Below, piece by piece: positions 35,897 through 45,473 of a stretch of 64,000 bases of DNA (position 1 is the first letter of the stretch; every line of letters begins with the position of its first letter). Position numbers and translations under genes: made by a program. The stretch lies in the NCBI GenBank assembly GCA_963930955.1, contig OZ006967.1:2170001-2234000 (forward strand), in the 5' to 3' direction. Under the pieces are notes generated by a model, which saw nothing but the letters and a program-made list of their open reading frames with translations, did no database searches and was not told where the DNA came from. The DNA is from Scatomonas sp963930955. GTDB taxonomy: Bacteria; Bacillota; Clostridia; Lachnospirales; Lachnospiraceae.

Positions 35897-36108
35897 TATT
35901 CCGTGGGGATCTCCTCCTCGGCGATCCCGTAGGTTTTCATGAAATCCTCCAGATCCTTCCGGTCCCGGATCACCATGACTTCCTCAAATTTTCCGGTCTG
36001 GATCTCCTTAAACCCCGCCACCTTCTCCCCGGTGCAGATACTGGAGCGGATTACCGGTTTTTTCGCGGCCCTGTCAAACGTCTTCTTTTCTTTTTTTCTG
36101 TGAAACAT
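35893..36108 (-). CDS. Small basic protein of unknown function
   Basis: 71 aa, Lys/Arg-rich N-terminus followed by VIRSSICTGEKVAGFKEIQT and EVMVIRDRKDLEDFMKTYGI. I believe similar short proteins occur in other Lachnospiraceae, but I know no function. No membrane segment. Convergent with lysR, overlapping by four bases; downstream of leuA in the opposite... direction of reading it lies beyond the leuA terminator hairpin, so it is transcribed separately. Confidence 0.6.
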   Translation of the reverse strand: MFHRKKEKKTFDRAAKKPVIRSSICTGEKVAGFKEIQTGKFEEVMVIRDRKDLEDFMKTYGIAEEEIPTEY

Positions 36109-36129
36109 GTTTTTTCTCCATGATAAGCA

Positions 36130-36162
36130 GACCCTGCTGCTGAGCCTTTCAGCAGCAGGGTC
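36130..36162. terminator. Strong stem-loop after leuA
   Basis: GACCCTGCTGCTGA (36130-36143) and TCAGCAGCAGGGTC (36149-36162) form a perfect 14-base stem with a five-base loop just after the leuA stop. A T-run is lacking, so termination efficiency is uncertain. Confidence 0.6.
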
Positions 36163-36167
36163 CGGGA

Positions 36168-37829
36168 TTACATATTGTTTACCGCTGTCAGCAGGGCGTC
36201 GATGCTGGCCCGGATAATATCCGGATCCACTCCTGCCCCCCAGGAAAGGGTCCCGTCGGGCTTTTTGATGCCTACATAAGCAATCGCCTTGGAACTGGAA
36301 CTCTGGGTCAGGGCGTGCTCCTGATACGTAACCAGATCGAATTTCAGGTTATGGGCTTTCTTGATAGCGTTGCTTACAGCATTCAGACGGCCATTGCCCT
36401 CGGCATATACCTTCTGGAAGCTGCCGCCGTTATATTTAGTATTGATCTCCGCCTCAATGCGTCCCTCCGCCAGCTGTTTAAAGTGTACGCCGTCAAGGGT
36501 ATAGGGCTGGTTGATATTCTCGAAAGTCTGCTTGAAAAGGCTGTAGATCTCATCCGGATGCAGTTCCTTGTGGAGATGGTCGGAAAGATCCTTGGCTGCG
36601 TAGCCCATCGCCTCCCGCATCTTGGGCGGAAGGTTCAGTCCGTAGTTCTTCTCCAGGATATATCCTACGCCGCCCTTGCCGGACTGGCTGTTGATACGGA
36701 TTACATCCGCGTCGTAGTTCCGGCCGATATCTGTAGGATCAATGGGCAGATAAGGAACCGTCCAGTGATCCATATCGTTCTCCACTCTCCAGTGCATGCC
36801 CTTGGCAATGGCATCCTGATGAGATCCGGAGAATGCGGCAAATACCAGAGCGCCGCTGTAGGGGCTCCGCTCATCGATCTGCATGCCTGTGTATTTCTCA
36901 TACTGTTCACAGATATCCGGCATATTCGAAAAGTCAAGCTGCGGATCCACTCCCTGCGAGTACATATTCATAGCCAGGGTTACGATATCCACGTTTCCGG
37001 TACGCTCCCCGTTTCCGAAAAGGGTGCCTTCGATCCTGTCGGCTCCTGCCAGCACTCCCAGCTCCGCGTCCGCCACACCGGTGCCCCGGTCATTGTGGGG
37101 ATGCAGGGAAAGAACCACATTCTCCCGGTATTTCATGTTTTTGCTGAGATATTCAATCTGGCTGGCATACACATGAGGCATGGAAAGCTGCACCGTGCTG
37201 GGAAGGTTGATAATGGCCTTGCGGTCTGCCGTAGGCTGCCAAACATCCAGCACCGCGTTGCAGACCTCCAGAGCATACTCCGGCTCTGTACCGGTAAAGC
37301 TCTCCGGGCTGTACTCGAATCGGTATTTCTCTCCGCACTCATCGGTAAGCTCTTTCAGGAGCTGTGCTCCCTCCACGGCAATCTTCAGGATCTCCTCCTT
37401 GGATTTCCGGAATACCTGCTGCCGCTGGGCGAAGGAAGTAGAGTTATACACGTGGACAATGGCATTTTTGCATCCCTTCAGGGACTCAAAAGTCTTGCGG
37501 ATGATATGCTCCCTGGCCTGGGTCAGCACCTGAATGGTCACATCCTCCGGGATCAGATCCTGCTCGATAAGGGCCCGAAGAAATTCATACTCCGTCTCGG
37601 AGGCGGCAGGGAATCCCACTTCGATCTCCTTAAAGCCGATTTTTACCAGCAGTTTAAAAAAGTCGATCTTCTGTTCCAGGGACATGGGGATCACCAGCGC
37701 CTGGTTGCCGTCCCGCAGATCCACGCTGCACCATACCGGCGCTTTTTCCACCGTATCTTTTTTCGTCCACTCCAGGCATTCCGCCGGGGGAAGATAATAC
37801 TGCTTGTGATACTTGCTGCAATTCATCAT
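36168..37829 (-). CDS. leuA: 2-isopropylmalate synthase
   Basis: 553 aa from ATG 37829; GGAGG lies ten bases upstream, ruling out an in-frame start 36 bases earlier. It is the long LeuA form: N-terminal catalytic TIM barrel (VDLRDGNQALVIP, metal-binding SLHPHNDRGTGVAD) and a C-terminal LeuA regulatory domain from about residue 430. It condenses acetyl-CoA with 2-oxoisovalerate, the first committed step to leucine. A T-box leader controls it. Confidence 0.94.
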   Translation of the reverse strand: MMNCSKYHKQYYLPPAECLEWTKKDTVEKAPVWCSVDLRDGNQALVIPMSLEQKIDFFKLLVKIGFKEIEVGFPAASETEYEFLRALIEQDLIPEDVTIQVLTQAREHIIRKTFESLKGCKNAIVHVYNSTSFAQRQQVFRKSKEEILKIAVEGAQLLKELTDECGEKYRFEYSPESFTGTEPEYALEVCNAVLDVWQPTADRKAIINLPSTVQLSMPHVYASQIEYLSKNMKYRENVVLSLHPHNDRGTGVADAELGVLAGADRIEGTLFGNGERTGNVDIVTLAMNMYSQGVDPQLDFSNMPDICEQYEKYTGMQIDERSPYSGALVFAAFSGSHQDAIAKGMHWRVENDMDHWTVPYLPIDPTDIGRNYDADVIRINSQSGKGGVGYILEKNYGLNLPPKMREAMGYAAKDLSDHLHKELHPDEIYSLFKQTFENINQPYTLDGVHFKQLAEGRIEAEINTKYNGGSFQKVYAEGNGRLNAVSNAIKKAHNLKFDLVTYQEHALTQSSSSKAIAYVGIKKPDGTLSWGAGVDPDIIRASIDALLTAVNNM

Positions 37830-37880
37830 GGTTTTGTTTCCTCCTTCAAATTCGCTTTCAATCATCTTTTCTTTCGCAAT

Positions 37881-38180
37881 GAAAAAAACCCTTCATCCCT
37901 CTGCATCTTACGCAGGAGACGAAAGGCTGCCTGTACGGACCTTACGCGGTACCACTCCTTTTTCACGGCTTGCGCCGCGCACTCGCCGGATACGGATCCT
38001 GAGATCTTATATCCTCTCCCCTGTAACGGTGGGAATCCGTCTGCGCCTACTCTCCCGGGATTTCGGACAGCCGCTCGGAGGGCAGTTCCACTGTTTTCCT
38101 CTGCCGCTTTCCACCATCCAGCGGCTCTCTGAAATCAGAAAAAAGTGTACTCTTCCTCGTCATCGCATTTACAATTTCTG
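37881..38180 (-). promoter_or_regulatory. T-box leader of leuA
   Basis: The minus-strand leader has the ordered T-box landmarks: stem I start GATGACGAGGAAGAGTA, AGAGAGCCGCTGGATGGTG, GGAACTGCCCTCCGAG near the specifier loop, the tRNA-acceptor-binding T-box GGAGTGGTACCGCG (37945-37958), and a terminator stem CCTTTCGTCTCCTG/CAGAGGGATGAAGG followed by seven T (37881-37926). A leucine CTG codon in GGAACTGCC is a candidate specifier; folding is needed to be sure. The gap 37830-38295 holds this leader and two promoters only. Confidence 0.9.
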
Positions 38181-38186
38181 TATAAT

Positions 38187-38216
38187 AAGATACCATTCCG
38201 AACCGTAAATTGTCAA
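38187..38216 (-). promoter_or_regulatory. Promoter of the leuA leader
   Basis: On the minus strand TTGACA (38211-38216), an 18-base spacer and TATCTT (38187-38192) preceded by TGG; transcription would begin just ahead of stem I of the T-box. Confidence 0.55.
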
Positions 38217-38295
38217 CTGTTTTTTCTCCCTTTTCCTCTTCTACCCCCTGTGTTATAATAGGCCGGTGAACCAATGATTTACAGGAGGTCTTTTT

Positions 38296-40059
38296 ATGAA
38301 ACGACTGCTGCGCTATCTAAAAAAGAATCGAAAAGAAGCGATCCTGGCGCCCCTCTTTAAAATGCTGGAAGCCAGCTTTGAACTGCTTATTCCTCTGATC
38401 GTAGCCCGTATCATCGATATCGGCGTCGGGAACGGGGATTCCGTTTACATATGGAAGATGGGGGGGCTTATGATCCTGCTTGGCATTGTGGGATTTGCCA
38501 GTGCTGTAACTGCCCAGTATTTCGCCGCGAAAGCCGCCGTATCGGCAGGAACCGCCATGCGGAATGATCTGTTTTCCCATATTCAGTCTCTTTCCTATCG
38601 GGAAATTGACGCCATCGGCACTTCTACCCTGATCACCCGTATGACCAGCGATGTAAATCAGGTGCAGAACGGAGTAAATATGTTTCTCCGCCTGTTTCTC
38701 CGCTCTCCCTTTGTAGTTATCGGCGCCATGGTCATGGCCTATACCGTGGATACCCATACTGCTTCCGCCTTCGGTGTCTCCATCCCCATCCTGTTTCTTG
38801 TGGTTTTTGCCATCCTGCTGGTGAGCATGCCTCTTTATAAAAAAGTGCAGCAGCAGCTGGATCGGATCCTGCTTTCTACCCGGGAAAATCTTCTGGGCGT
38901 TCGGGTAGTCCGGGCTTTTAACCGGCAGCAGAGCGAAATGGATCAATTTGAAGGAAACAGCCGGGAACTGTATGGCCGCCAGATTTTCGTAGGAAAAATC
39001 TCCGCTCTCCTGAACCCGGTTACTTATGTAATTATCAATTTGGGAATTATCGCCATCCTATGGCTGGGAGGCGGTCAGGTTAATATAGGAAAACTATCCC
39101 AGGGCCAGGTAATTGCCCTGATCAATTATATGTCTCAGATCCTGGTGGAACTGATCAAGCTGGCTAACCTGATCATTCTGCTTTCCCGGGCCAGCGCCAG
39201 CCTGGGCCGCGTAAACAGTATTTTTGATATATCCTCCAGCATTCAGGCCGGCAGCCGGATCCTGGACGGCAAGGCTTTCTCCCGGGAAATACCCGCTGTT
39301 GCTTTCCGGAATGTGGATTTCTGCTACGGGGATTCCCGGGAGCCCGCCCTTTCCGGCATCAGCTTTCAGGCAAAGCCCGGAGAAACCATCGGCGTGATCG
39401 GAGGAACCGGCTCCGGCAAAACCACCCTGGTTCATCTGATCCCCAGGTTTTACGATGTTTCCTCCGGCTCGGTGGAAATAGCCGGTCTGGACGTCCGGGA
39501 CCTGACCCCACACAGCCTGCGGGGGGCAATCGGTCTTGTTCCTCAGAAAGCGGCTCTGTTCCGGGGTACGCTTCGGGATAATATGCTCTGGGGCAGAAAG
39601 GGAGCCTCCGATGAGGAGATCTGGAAAGCCCTGGATATCGCCCAGGCCAGAGAATTTGTAGACGCCAAGGGAATGGGGCTGGATCTTCCCATTGAACAGG
39701 GAGGTCAGAACCTGTCCGGGGGACAGAAACAGCGGCTGACCATTGCCAGAGCCCTGGTGCGGAATCCCCGGATCCTGATCCTGGACGACAGTGCTTCTGC
39801 TCTGGATTTCGCCACAGATGCCCGGCTCCGGAAGGCGATCCACGAGTCCACAGAAGGGACCACTGTTTTCCTGGTTTCTCAGCGGGTAGCTACCGTAAAA
39901 AACGCGGATCAGATCCTGGTGCTGGATGACGGCCGGCTGGCTGCCGCCGGCACCCACAGCGAACTTCTGAAAACCAGTCAGGTCTATCGGGAAATCTGTG
40001 AATCCCAGCTGACCAGAGAGGAGTTGGAAAACCATGGCAAAGAAACCCATCACGAATAA
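38296..40059 (+). CDS. ABC exporter half-transporter, degenerate subunit
   Basis: 587 aa membrane-ATPase fusion with AGGAGG before the ATG. Walker A GGTGSGKTT and signature LSGGQKQR are normal, but Walker B reads ILILDDSASALD (Asp for Glu) and the H-loop is LVSQRVAT (Gln for His), the mark of the inactive site of a heterodimer. Its last 26 bases overlap the next ABC gene. It is divergent from leuA. Confidence 0.92.
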   Translation: MKRLLRYLKKNRKEAILAPLFKMLEASFELLIPLIVARIIDIGVGNGDSVYIWKMGGLMILLGIVGFASAVTAQYFAAKAAVSAGTAMRNDLFSHIQSLSYREIDAIGTSTLITRMTSDVNQVQNGVNMFLRLFLRSPFVVIGAMVMAYTVDTHTASAFGVSIPILFLVVFAILLVSMPLYKKVQQQLDRILLSTRENLLGVRVVRAFNRQQSEMDQFEGNSRELYGRQIFVGKISALLNPVTYVIINLGIIAILWLGGGQVNIGKLSQGQVIALINYMSQILVELIKLANLIILLSRASASLGRVNSIFDISSSIQAGSRILDGKAFSREIPAVAFRNVDFCYGDSREPALSGISFQAKPGETIGVIGGTGSGKTTLVHLIPRFYDVSSGSVEIAGLDVRDLTPHSLRGAIGLVPQKAALFRGTLRDNMLWGRKGASDEEIWKALDIAQAREFVDAKGMGLDLPIEQGGQNLSGGQKQRLTIARALVRNPRILILDDSASALDFATDARLRKAIHESTEGTTVFLVSQRVATVKNADQILVLDDGRLAAAGTHSELLKTSQVYREICESQLTREELENHGKETHHE

Positions 40060-41806
40060 AAAAGATTCCATGAACACAAAAAAAATCCTGGGAAGGATTC
40101 TGGGAGATTTACGGCCCTACCGCTTTCTGATCCTTCTCTCCCTGCTGCTGGCTGTTTTTTCCGTTGTACTGACCCTTTACATCCCCATTCTCACCGGAGA
40201 AGCGGTGGATCTCATTGTAGACCAGGGTCTTGTGGATTTTACGGGGCTTCTGCGGATCATCCGCAATATCCTGATCTGCATCCTTCTGACGGCAGCTTCC
40301 CAGTGGCTGATGAATCATATTAACAATACGATCACTTACCAGGTGGTCCGGGATCTTCGCACCAGAACCTTCCGCCACCTGCAGCGGCTTCCTTTATCTT
40401 ATATTGATTCCCACCCGGCAGGGGATCTGATCAGCCGGGTCATTACTGACATCGAACAGTTTTCCGACGGACTGCTTATGGGCTTTACCCAGCTTTTTAC
40501 CGGAGTGGTGACCATTGCAGGCACAATCCTGTTTATGCTCTCCATCCATCCCCTGATCACTCTGGTGGTAGTTATCTTAAGCCCCATGTCCTTTTTCATC
40601 GCCGGCTTTATTTCTAAACGGACCTTTACTATGTTTCACAGACAGTCGGAGACTCGGGGAGAACTCACTGCCCTGACGGATGAAATGCTGGGAAATCTGA
40701 AGACGGTCATTGCCTTTGACCACCAGGAGGAATCCCAGAGAGAGTTTCAGGAGATCAACAGCCGGCTGGCCGGCTACAGCCTGCGGGCTACTTTCTTCTC
40801 CTCCCTTACTAATCCGGCTACGCGATTTATGTATTCAGCGATTTACGCAGGGGTTACCATTGCCGGCTGCTTTACAGTCATCGGCGGCGGCTTATCCGTA
40901 GGACAGCTTTCCAGTTTTCTCTCCTACACCAATCAGTACACCAAGCCCTTTAATGAAATCACCGGCGTGATCACCGAATTTCAGAATTCTCTGGCCTCCG
41001 CGGGACGGGTGTATGAACTTCTGGATCAGGAAACCATTACAGAAAAGCACGGAGATCAGCTCCTTGCAGATGTTCAGGGGCAGGTGGATCTGGAGCATGT
41101 ATTTTTCTCCTATACCCCCGAGAAGAAGCTGATCGAGGATTTTAACCTTCGCGTGAAACCCGGACAGCGGATTGCCATTGTGGGTCCCACCGGCTGTGGA
41201 AAAACTACGCTCATCAATCTGCTGATGCGGTTCTATGATACCGACAGCGGAACCATCCGGGTGGAAGGCCGGGATATCCGTCAGGTAAGCCGCAGAAGCC
41301 TCCGTTCCAACTATGGAATGGTTCTGCAGGAAACCTGGCTGAAGTCCGCCACCATCCGGGAAAACATTACTTACGGCTGTCCCGACGCCTCGGAGGCGGA
41401 TATGATCCGGGCAGCAAAAGAAGCCCATGCTCACAGTTTCATCATGCGGATGCCAAACGGCTACGACACAGTCATCGGTGAAGACGGCGGAAGCCTTTCC
41501 CAGGGCCAGAAGCAGCTGCTCTGCATCGCCCGTGTTATGCTGCGTCTGCCCCCCATGCTGATCCTGGACGAGGCCACTTCTTCCATTGATACCATGACAG
41601 AGATCCGGATCCAGAAAGCCTTTGCCCGAATGATGCAGGGCCGGACCAGCTTTATCGTAGCCCACCGGCTTTCCACCATCCGAGAAGCGGATGTAATCCT
41701 GGTTATGCGGGACGGCCATATTCTGGAGCAGGGAGATCATGAAACCCTACTGGCAAAAGGAGGCTTTTACGCCGATCTTTACAACAGCCAGTTTGCCCCC
41801 GTATAA
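40034..41806 (+). CDS. ABC exporter half-transporter, canonical subunit
   Basis: 590 aa. Six membrane helices, then Walker A GPTGCGKTT, signature LSQGQKQL, Walker B MLILDEATSSID and H-loop IVAHRLST, all canonical. A GAGGAG precedes the ATG inside the upstream gene, with a 26-base overlap. The two subunits mirror the arrangement at 30743-34387 (degenerate subunit first). No regulator gene is adjacent. Confidence 0.92.
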   Translation: MAKKPITNKKDSMNTKKILGRILGDLRPYRFLILLSLLLAVFSVVLTLYIPILTGEAVDLIVDQGLVDFTGLLRIIRNILICILLTAASQWLMNHINNTITYQVVRDLRTRTFRHLQRLPLSYIDSHPAGDLISRVITDIEQFSDGLLMGFTQLFTGVVTIAGTILFMLSIHPLITLVVVILSPMSFFIAGFISKRTFTMFHRQSETRGELTALTDEMLGNLKTVIAFDHQEESQREFQEINSRLAGYSLRATFFSSLTNPATRFMYSAIYAGVTIAGCFTVIGGGLSVGQLSSFLSYTNQYTKPFNEITGVITEFQNSLASAGRVYELLDQETITEKHGDQLLADVQGQVDLEHVFFSYTPEKKLIEDFNLRVKPGQRIAIVGPTGCGKTTLINLLMRFYDTDSGTIRVEGRDIRQVSRRSLRSNYGMVLQETWLKSATIRENITYGCPDASEADMIRAAKEAHAHSFIMRMPNGYDTVIGEDGGSLSQGQKQLLCIARVMLRLPPMLILDEATSSIDTMTEIRIQKAFARMMQGRTSFIVAHRLSTIREADVILVMRDGHILEQGDHETLLAKGGFYADLYNSQFAPV

Positions 41807-41872
41807 CCTGACGGGACTCCGAGCAGACGAGGCCTGCCCCGGAAGCATCAAGAAAAATCGTTATCTTATGAC

Positions 41873-41933
41873 GTAAAAAAGAAGCCATTGCTCTATAGAT
41901 TGATCTCTCATCTATTTTGCAATGGCTCTTTAT
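41873..41933. terminator. Bidirectional terminator
   Basis: AGCCATTGC (41883-41891) and GCAATGGCT (41919-41927) with an inner ATAGAT/ATCTAT stem, flanked by A6 on the left and CTCTTT on the right. It separates the convergent ABC and sigma-like genes. Confidence 0.75.
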
Positions 41934-42562
41934 AAAGGATCCGAAAGATTCGTTTCCTGCTCATCCAGGATTTCCTGATTCTGACTTTGTTCCATTCCCC
42001 GCTCTATTCCGGAATAAATCCCCAGGCCGATCATAGCTGCCAGAATTCCCAGGGCAACGCCCAGGAAGCATCTTTTCAGAAGCTTTTTTTGCGAAGCCCT
42101 GCGTTCCTGCTGCTGCAGGAGCTGAAACCCTTCCTCCTCGGCCTTCCAGAGAGCTTCCGGAATCTGAATAGCCGTTACCCTTCTGACTTCGTTTCCGATC
42201 CCTGCCGTATCCTGACGCATATTTGCCTTGGCCCGATCCAGATAGGCCTTTACAGAACCCTCGGGAATATCCATGGCATACGCGATTTCTGGCAGTTTCA
42301 TTTTCTGCATATGACGGAGATACAGAGCGGTCAGATAGCGGTTCGGATTCTGATTGATGGTGCTCCCCTTCAGCAGAACCCGGATCATCTGCAGTTTAAA
42401 ATTCTCTCCGCCCTCCGTTTTTTTTACTTTTCTGTAACCCTCACAGGCAGTTTTCCGGACTGCCTTCAATGCCGGCTTCTCTTCCCCCAGATAAAAGTAG
42501 GCGATCCGGTAAAGATAGCCGCTCTGCTCTCTGAAAAGTCTGCAGTACATTTTTACATTCAC
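41930..42562 (-). CDS. Sigma-70 region 4-like protein with a C-terminal membrane helix
   Basis: 210 aa. Residues about 75-116 (LTALYLRHMQKMKLPEIAYA, then MDIPEGSVKAYLDRAK) resemble the region 4 helix-turn-helix of ECF sigma factors; a region 2-like segment lies before it but is weak. Residues 166-184 (FLGVALGILAAMIGLGIY) form a transmembrane helix, followed by a short acidic tail outside. Ordinary ECF factors lack such a helix. It could be a membrane-held sigma factor or regulator; no separate anti-sigma gene is adjacent. Confidence 0.7.
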   Translation of the reverse strand: MNVKMYCRLFREQSGYLYRIAYFYLGEEKPALKAVRKTACEGYRKVKKTEGGENFKLQMIRVLLKGSTINQNPNRYLTALYLRHMQKMKLPEIAYAMDIPEGSVKAYLDRAKANMRQDTAGIGNEVRRVTAIQIPEALWKAEEEGFQLLQQQERRASQKKLLKRCFLGVALGILAAMIGLGIYSGIERGMEQSQNQEILDEQETNLSDPL

Positions 42563-42740
42563 TTTTCTACCCCTTTATTGTTCCGTATTTTTCTTTCTCC
42601 CCCTTGCTTTCATACGGTACCTGATTACTGTCCTTTATCATACCACAGATTCTCCCTCAATTCTTTAACAAATTGTGAACTTTGTAAAAACTTCGCAATA
42701 TTTTTCTGGTTTTTTCGACATGCTCCATCCAGGAAACCTT

Positions 42741-43271
42741 TCATGAAAGGGGCATTAACCGGGGTTTCTCTTTTTCTTCATTCCCTGCTTCTTTTTTTCT
42801 GTTTTCCGGATAGGCAGCTGCCTTGGCTGAATAGTCCAATACATCCATAAACGTTTCTATATATTCTTTCGGCACATCTTTCAGCATCTCTGAAACCTGA
42901 CTGATCCAATGATCATAGGCTTCTCTGGCATACTCTTCGTAAACCTTTTTCCCCAGAGGGCTTACCAGTACAATTACTTCTTTTTTATTATTTTCCAGAT
43001 GATACTTTTCCAGCAGACCCTGTTTTGTCAGCTTCGCGGCCAGATTTGTAAAACTGCTGGCGGAAATCCCCAGCCTTTTAGAGATCTCCAGCATATTTTC
43101 CTGACTTTCTTCGTTTTCCAGCAGATATTCAATCACCTGCATCTCTGCTGCCGACAGAACAAACCCTTCCGTTCTTGGACAGGCAATCTTATATGTCCGG
43201 GCATAGGCATTTCCAAATCGTATCAGTTTCTCTATAAATTTTCGATGTTCCCCAAACCATTTTAATTCCAA
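42741..43271 (-). CDS. MarR-family transcriptional regulator
   Basis: 176 aa with a MarR winged helix (EISKRLGISASSFTNLAAKL, wing KYHLENNKKEVIVLVSP) and a longer, lysine-rich C-terminal tail than usual. It is divergent from the hydrolase-membrane fusion gene at 43563, with 291 bases between them that include palindromic element copy 5 and a very AT-rich stretch. Regulation of that neighbour is plausible, not shown. Confidence 0.85.
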   Translation of the reverse strand: MELKWFGEHRKFIEKLIRFGNAYARTYKIACPRTEGFVLSAAEMQVIEYLLENEESQENMLEISKRLGISASSFTNLAAKLTKQGLLEKYHLENNKKEVIVLVSPLGKKVYEEYAREAYDHWISQVSEMLKDVPKEYIETFMDVLDYSAKAAAYPENRKKEAGNEEKEKPRLMPLS

Positions 43272-43324
43272 TTTTTAAATTCTCCCTTATAACTATCTGT
43301 TTTTCCTCTATCTCCAAGTGCTGA

Positions 43325-43371
43325 TAGCGTCAGTGTACAGGGGGACGTATTGCCCTTGTACGTTGACGCTA
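43325..43371. repeat. Palindromic element copy 5
   Basis: TAGCGTCAGTGTACAGGGGG pairs with CCCTTGTACGTTGACGCTA around the shortened centre ACGTATTG. One arm base has diverged (GTACG for GTACA). It lies in the intergenic region between the MarR gene and the hydrolase-membrane fusion gene; the rest of 43372-43562 is AT-rich. Confidence 0.88.
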
Positions 43372-43562
43372 TTATATCCCAAATCCTTACCCATAGCAAG
43401 AAAAGCCCCTATGCCTTGTGATATTCAACAATTTTCTTCTCTTTTTTTCGTCTCTTTGTCAATTGCCATCTTTTTAATTTCATAATAAAATCATTATAAT
43501 TTAATATATAAATTATTTTATTTTTTATATTAAATTATATTTTATTAAAGGGGGAAACACAA

Positions 43563-45413
43563 ATGAAAAAAGCAAAAAAACTCTGGGTACTTCCGGTTCT
43601 TCTGTCTATTGCCATTCTTCTGTTTTCTTTTCTGGCAGGCCAGATACAGAGCGATTGGGGGAAGGTAACCATTAGAGATGTACAGTACGTAAACACAGAC
43701 GGGGTTCTGCAGCGGGGACTGCTTTACATTCCTGACACAGCCGGCAGCCAGTCTCCCGCCCCTGCTGTTGTCTGCTGCCACGGGTATAACAATACCGCAG
43801 AAATGCAGGATCTGAACGCCATAGAACTTTCCCGCCGGGGATATGTGGTACTGGCTGTAGATTCCTACCGGCAGGGTCTGTCCGGCGCCCCGGAGGATGC
43901 ATCTTCTGTAATCGGAGACGGGGCATATGCTGCACTCCAGTATATGGGAACCCTTCCTTTTGTAGACAAGGAGCACATTGGAATGGTGGGCCATTCCAAA
44001 GGAGCCCTGGGGATCACTCTGGCAGCTCAGGCCGCATGGACAGCCCACGAAGAGGATCCTTCTGTAATTACCGCCAAAGCCATTGCTCCGGCCGGCGTGC
44101 TGATGCTTGGCCTGGACGATGAAACTCCTTTCTTAACCGCCCCGGTAAATCTGTGCGTCGTGAATGCAGATCACGATGAGTTTCTGGGAAATGCAGTGCC
44201 GGGTTTGAAAGGAATCGATTTCAATAAACAGCCCATTGCCAAAACTGTATTTGGTTTTACGCCGGAGTATGATTCCTACTATGAAACGGGAAATGCTTCT
44301 CCTCTTGACCGGAACCAGGCTGTGGACGCTGCCCTCCAGGGCTCTCTGAAAGTACTGGTAGAAGCCGACACGACCCATCCGGGTCTGCATTTTTCTTCAG
44401 ATGTAACGGCCCGCGTCATCGACTTTTTTGATATCAGTCTCCGTCAGGGCGCCCAGACGCTTTCCCCGGATTCCCAGATCTGGTACTGGAAACAGATTCT
44501 CACCGGCATTGCTCTGATCCTCTTTGTCTTCCTGCCTGTTGTTTTCGGAAGACAGCTGATGCAGACAGATTATTTCCAGAAGCTGACCGTACCACAGCCT
44601 GCTTCTTACTCTCTTGTCCGTACAGCAGGAGAAAAACGGCGCTATCTTCTTCTCTGCCTGATCAGTCTGATACCGGCGCCGGCTCTTTATCTTCTTTGCA
44701 TGAATAAACTTGGGGCCTTTATCAACGCTGTCTTTCCCCTGGAGCATGTAAACGGATTTCTCATGCTGAATCTGGTGGTAGGAGCCTGCCTGCTGGCACT
44801 CTTTTTCCTTTATTTCCGGCTCATTTATAGAAAGCAGGGTGCTTCCCCAGAGAATATGGGGGTGAAGCTTTCCCGGGGACAACTGGGACGGACGCTGCTT
44901 TTGGCAATCATTCTTTTTGCCATTTGCATATTGTTTATCCGGGTCATTGATTTGTTCTTTAAAGTAGATTTCCGTTTCTGGATTTTCAGTTTCTGCCGTA
45001 TGACCCCGGTAAAATGGACAATTTTTCTCCGCTATCTGCCTTCTTACCTGTTCTTTTTCCTGGCTGCAGGCCTTATGTACAATATGTCTACCCGTATGGA
45101 AGGGGTATGCGAATGGAAAAACACTCTTAATATCGCTGTACAGTCCGCCATCGGACTGGTGCTTTTCGGAATCGTAGATTATGCCACCCTGTACCGGACC
45201 GGTTTTCTGGCTTCTCTGGGAGCTTTTGGATCTTCCTCCTCTCTGGCTCCCCTGCTGTTATGGAACCTGGTATTTATCCTGCCTGTAAGTGCCGTTACCA
45301 GCAGGTATTTCTTCCGGAAAACAGGAACCATCTGGACAGGCGCATTTATTAACGCGCTGCTGGCCACCCTGTTTGCTGTTTCCAACACGGTAATCAGTAC
45401 CGGTGCTTTATAA
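43563..45413 (+). CDS. Alpha/beta hydrolase fused to a multi-helix membrane domain
   Basis: 616 aa. A first membrane helix (residues about 8-26) is followed by an extracytoplasmic alpha/beta hydrolase domain (residues about 40-290) with VVCCHGYNNT, nucleophile VGHSKGALG and a late histidine in DTTHPGLHF. Residues about 310-610 contain eight or so hydrophobic helices. A GGGGG-rich site precedes the ATG. Substrate unknown; acyl-ester or lipid cleavage at the outer face of the membrane is an inference. Both parts are full and in frame. Confidence 0.8.
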   Translation: MKKAKKLWVLPVLLSIAILLFSFLAGQIQSDWGKVTIRDVQYVNTDGVLQRGLLYIPDTAGSQSPAPAVVCCHGYNNTAEMQDLNAIELSRRGYVVLAVDSYRQGLSGAPEDASSVIGDGAYAALQYMGTLPFVDKEHIGMVGHSKGALGITLAAQAAWTAHEEDPSVITAKAIAPAGVLMLGLDDETPFLTAPVNLCVVNADHDEFLGNAVPGLKGIDFNKQPIAKTVFGFTPEYDSYYETGNASPLDRNQAVDAALQGSLKVLVEADTTHPGLHFSSDVTARVIDFFDISLRQGAQTLSPDSQIWYWKQILTGIALILFVFLPVVFGRQLMQTDYFQKLTVPQPASYSLVRTAGEKRRYLLLCLISLIPAPALYLLCMNKLGAFINAVFPLEHVNGFLMLNLVVGACLLALFFLYFRLIYRKQGASPENMGVKLSRGQLGRTLLLAIILFAICILFIRVIDLFFKVDFRFWIFSFCRMTPVKWTIFLRYLPSYLFFFLAAGLMYNMSTRMEGVCEWKNTLNIAVQSAIGLVLFGIVDYATLYRTGFLASLGAFGSSSSLAPLLLWNLVFILPVSAVTSRYFFRKTGTIWTGAFINALLATLFAVSNTVISTGAL

Positions 45414-45473
45414 TGCAAGGGTCCGCAAAATCAAAAAATAAATGATTGAACGGCATTTCCGCCTGTTATAGCC

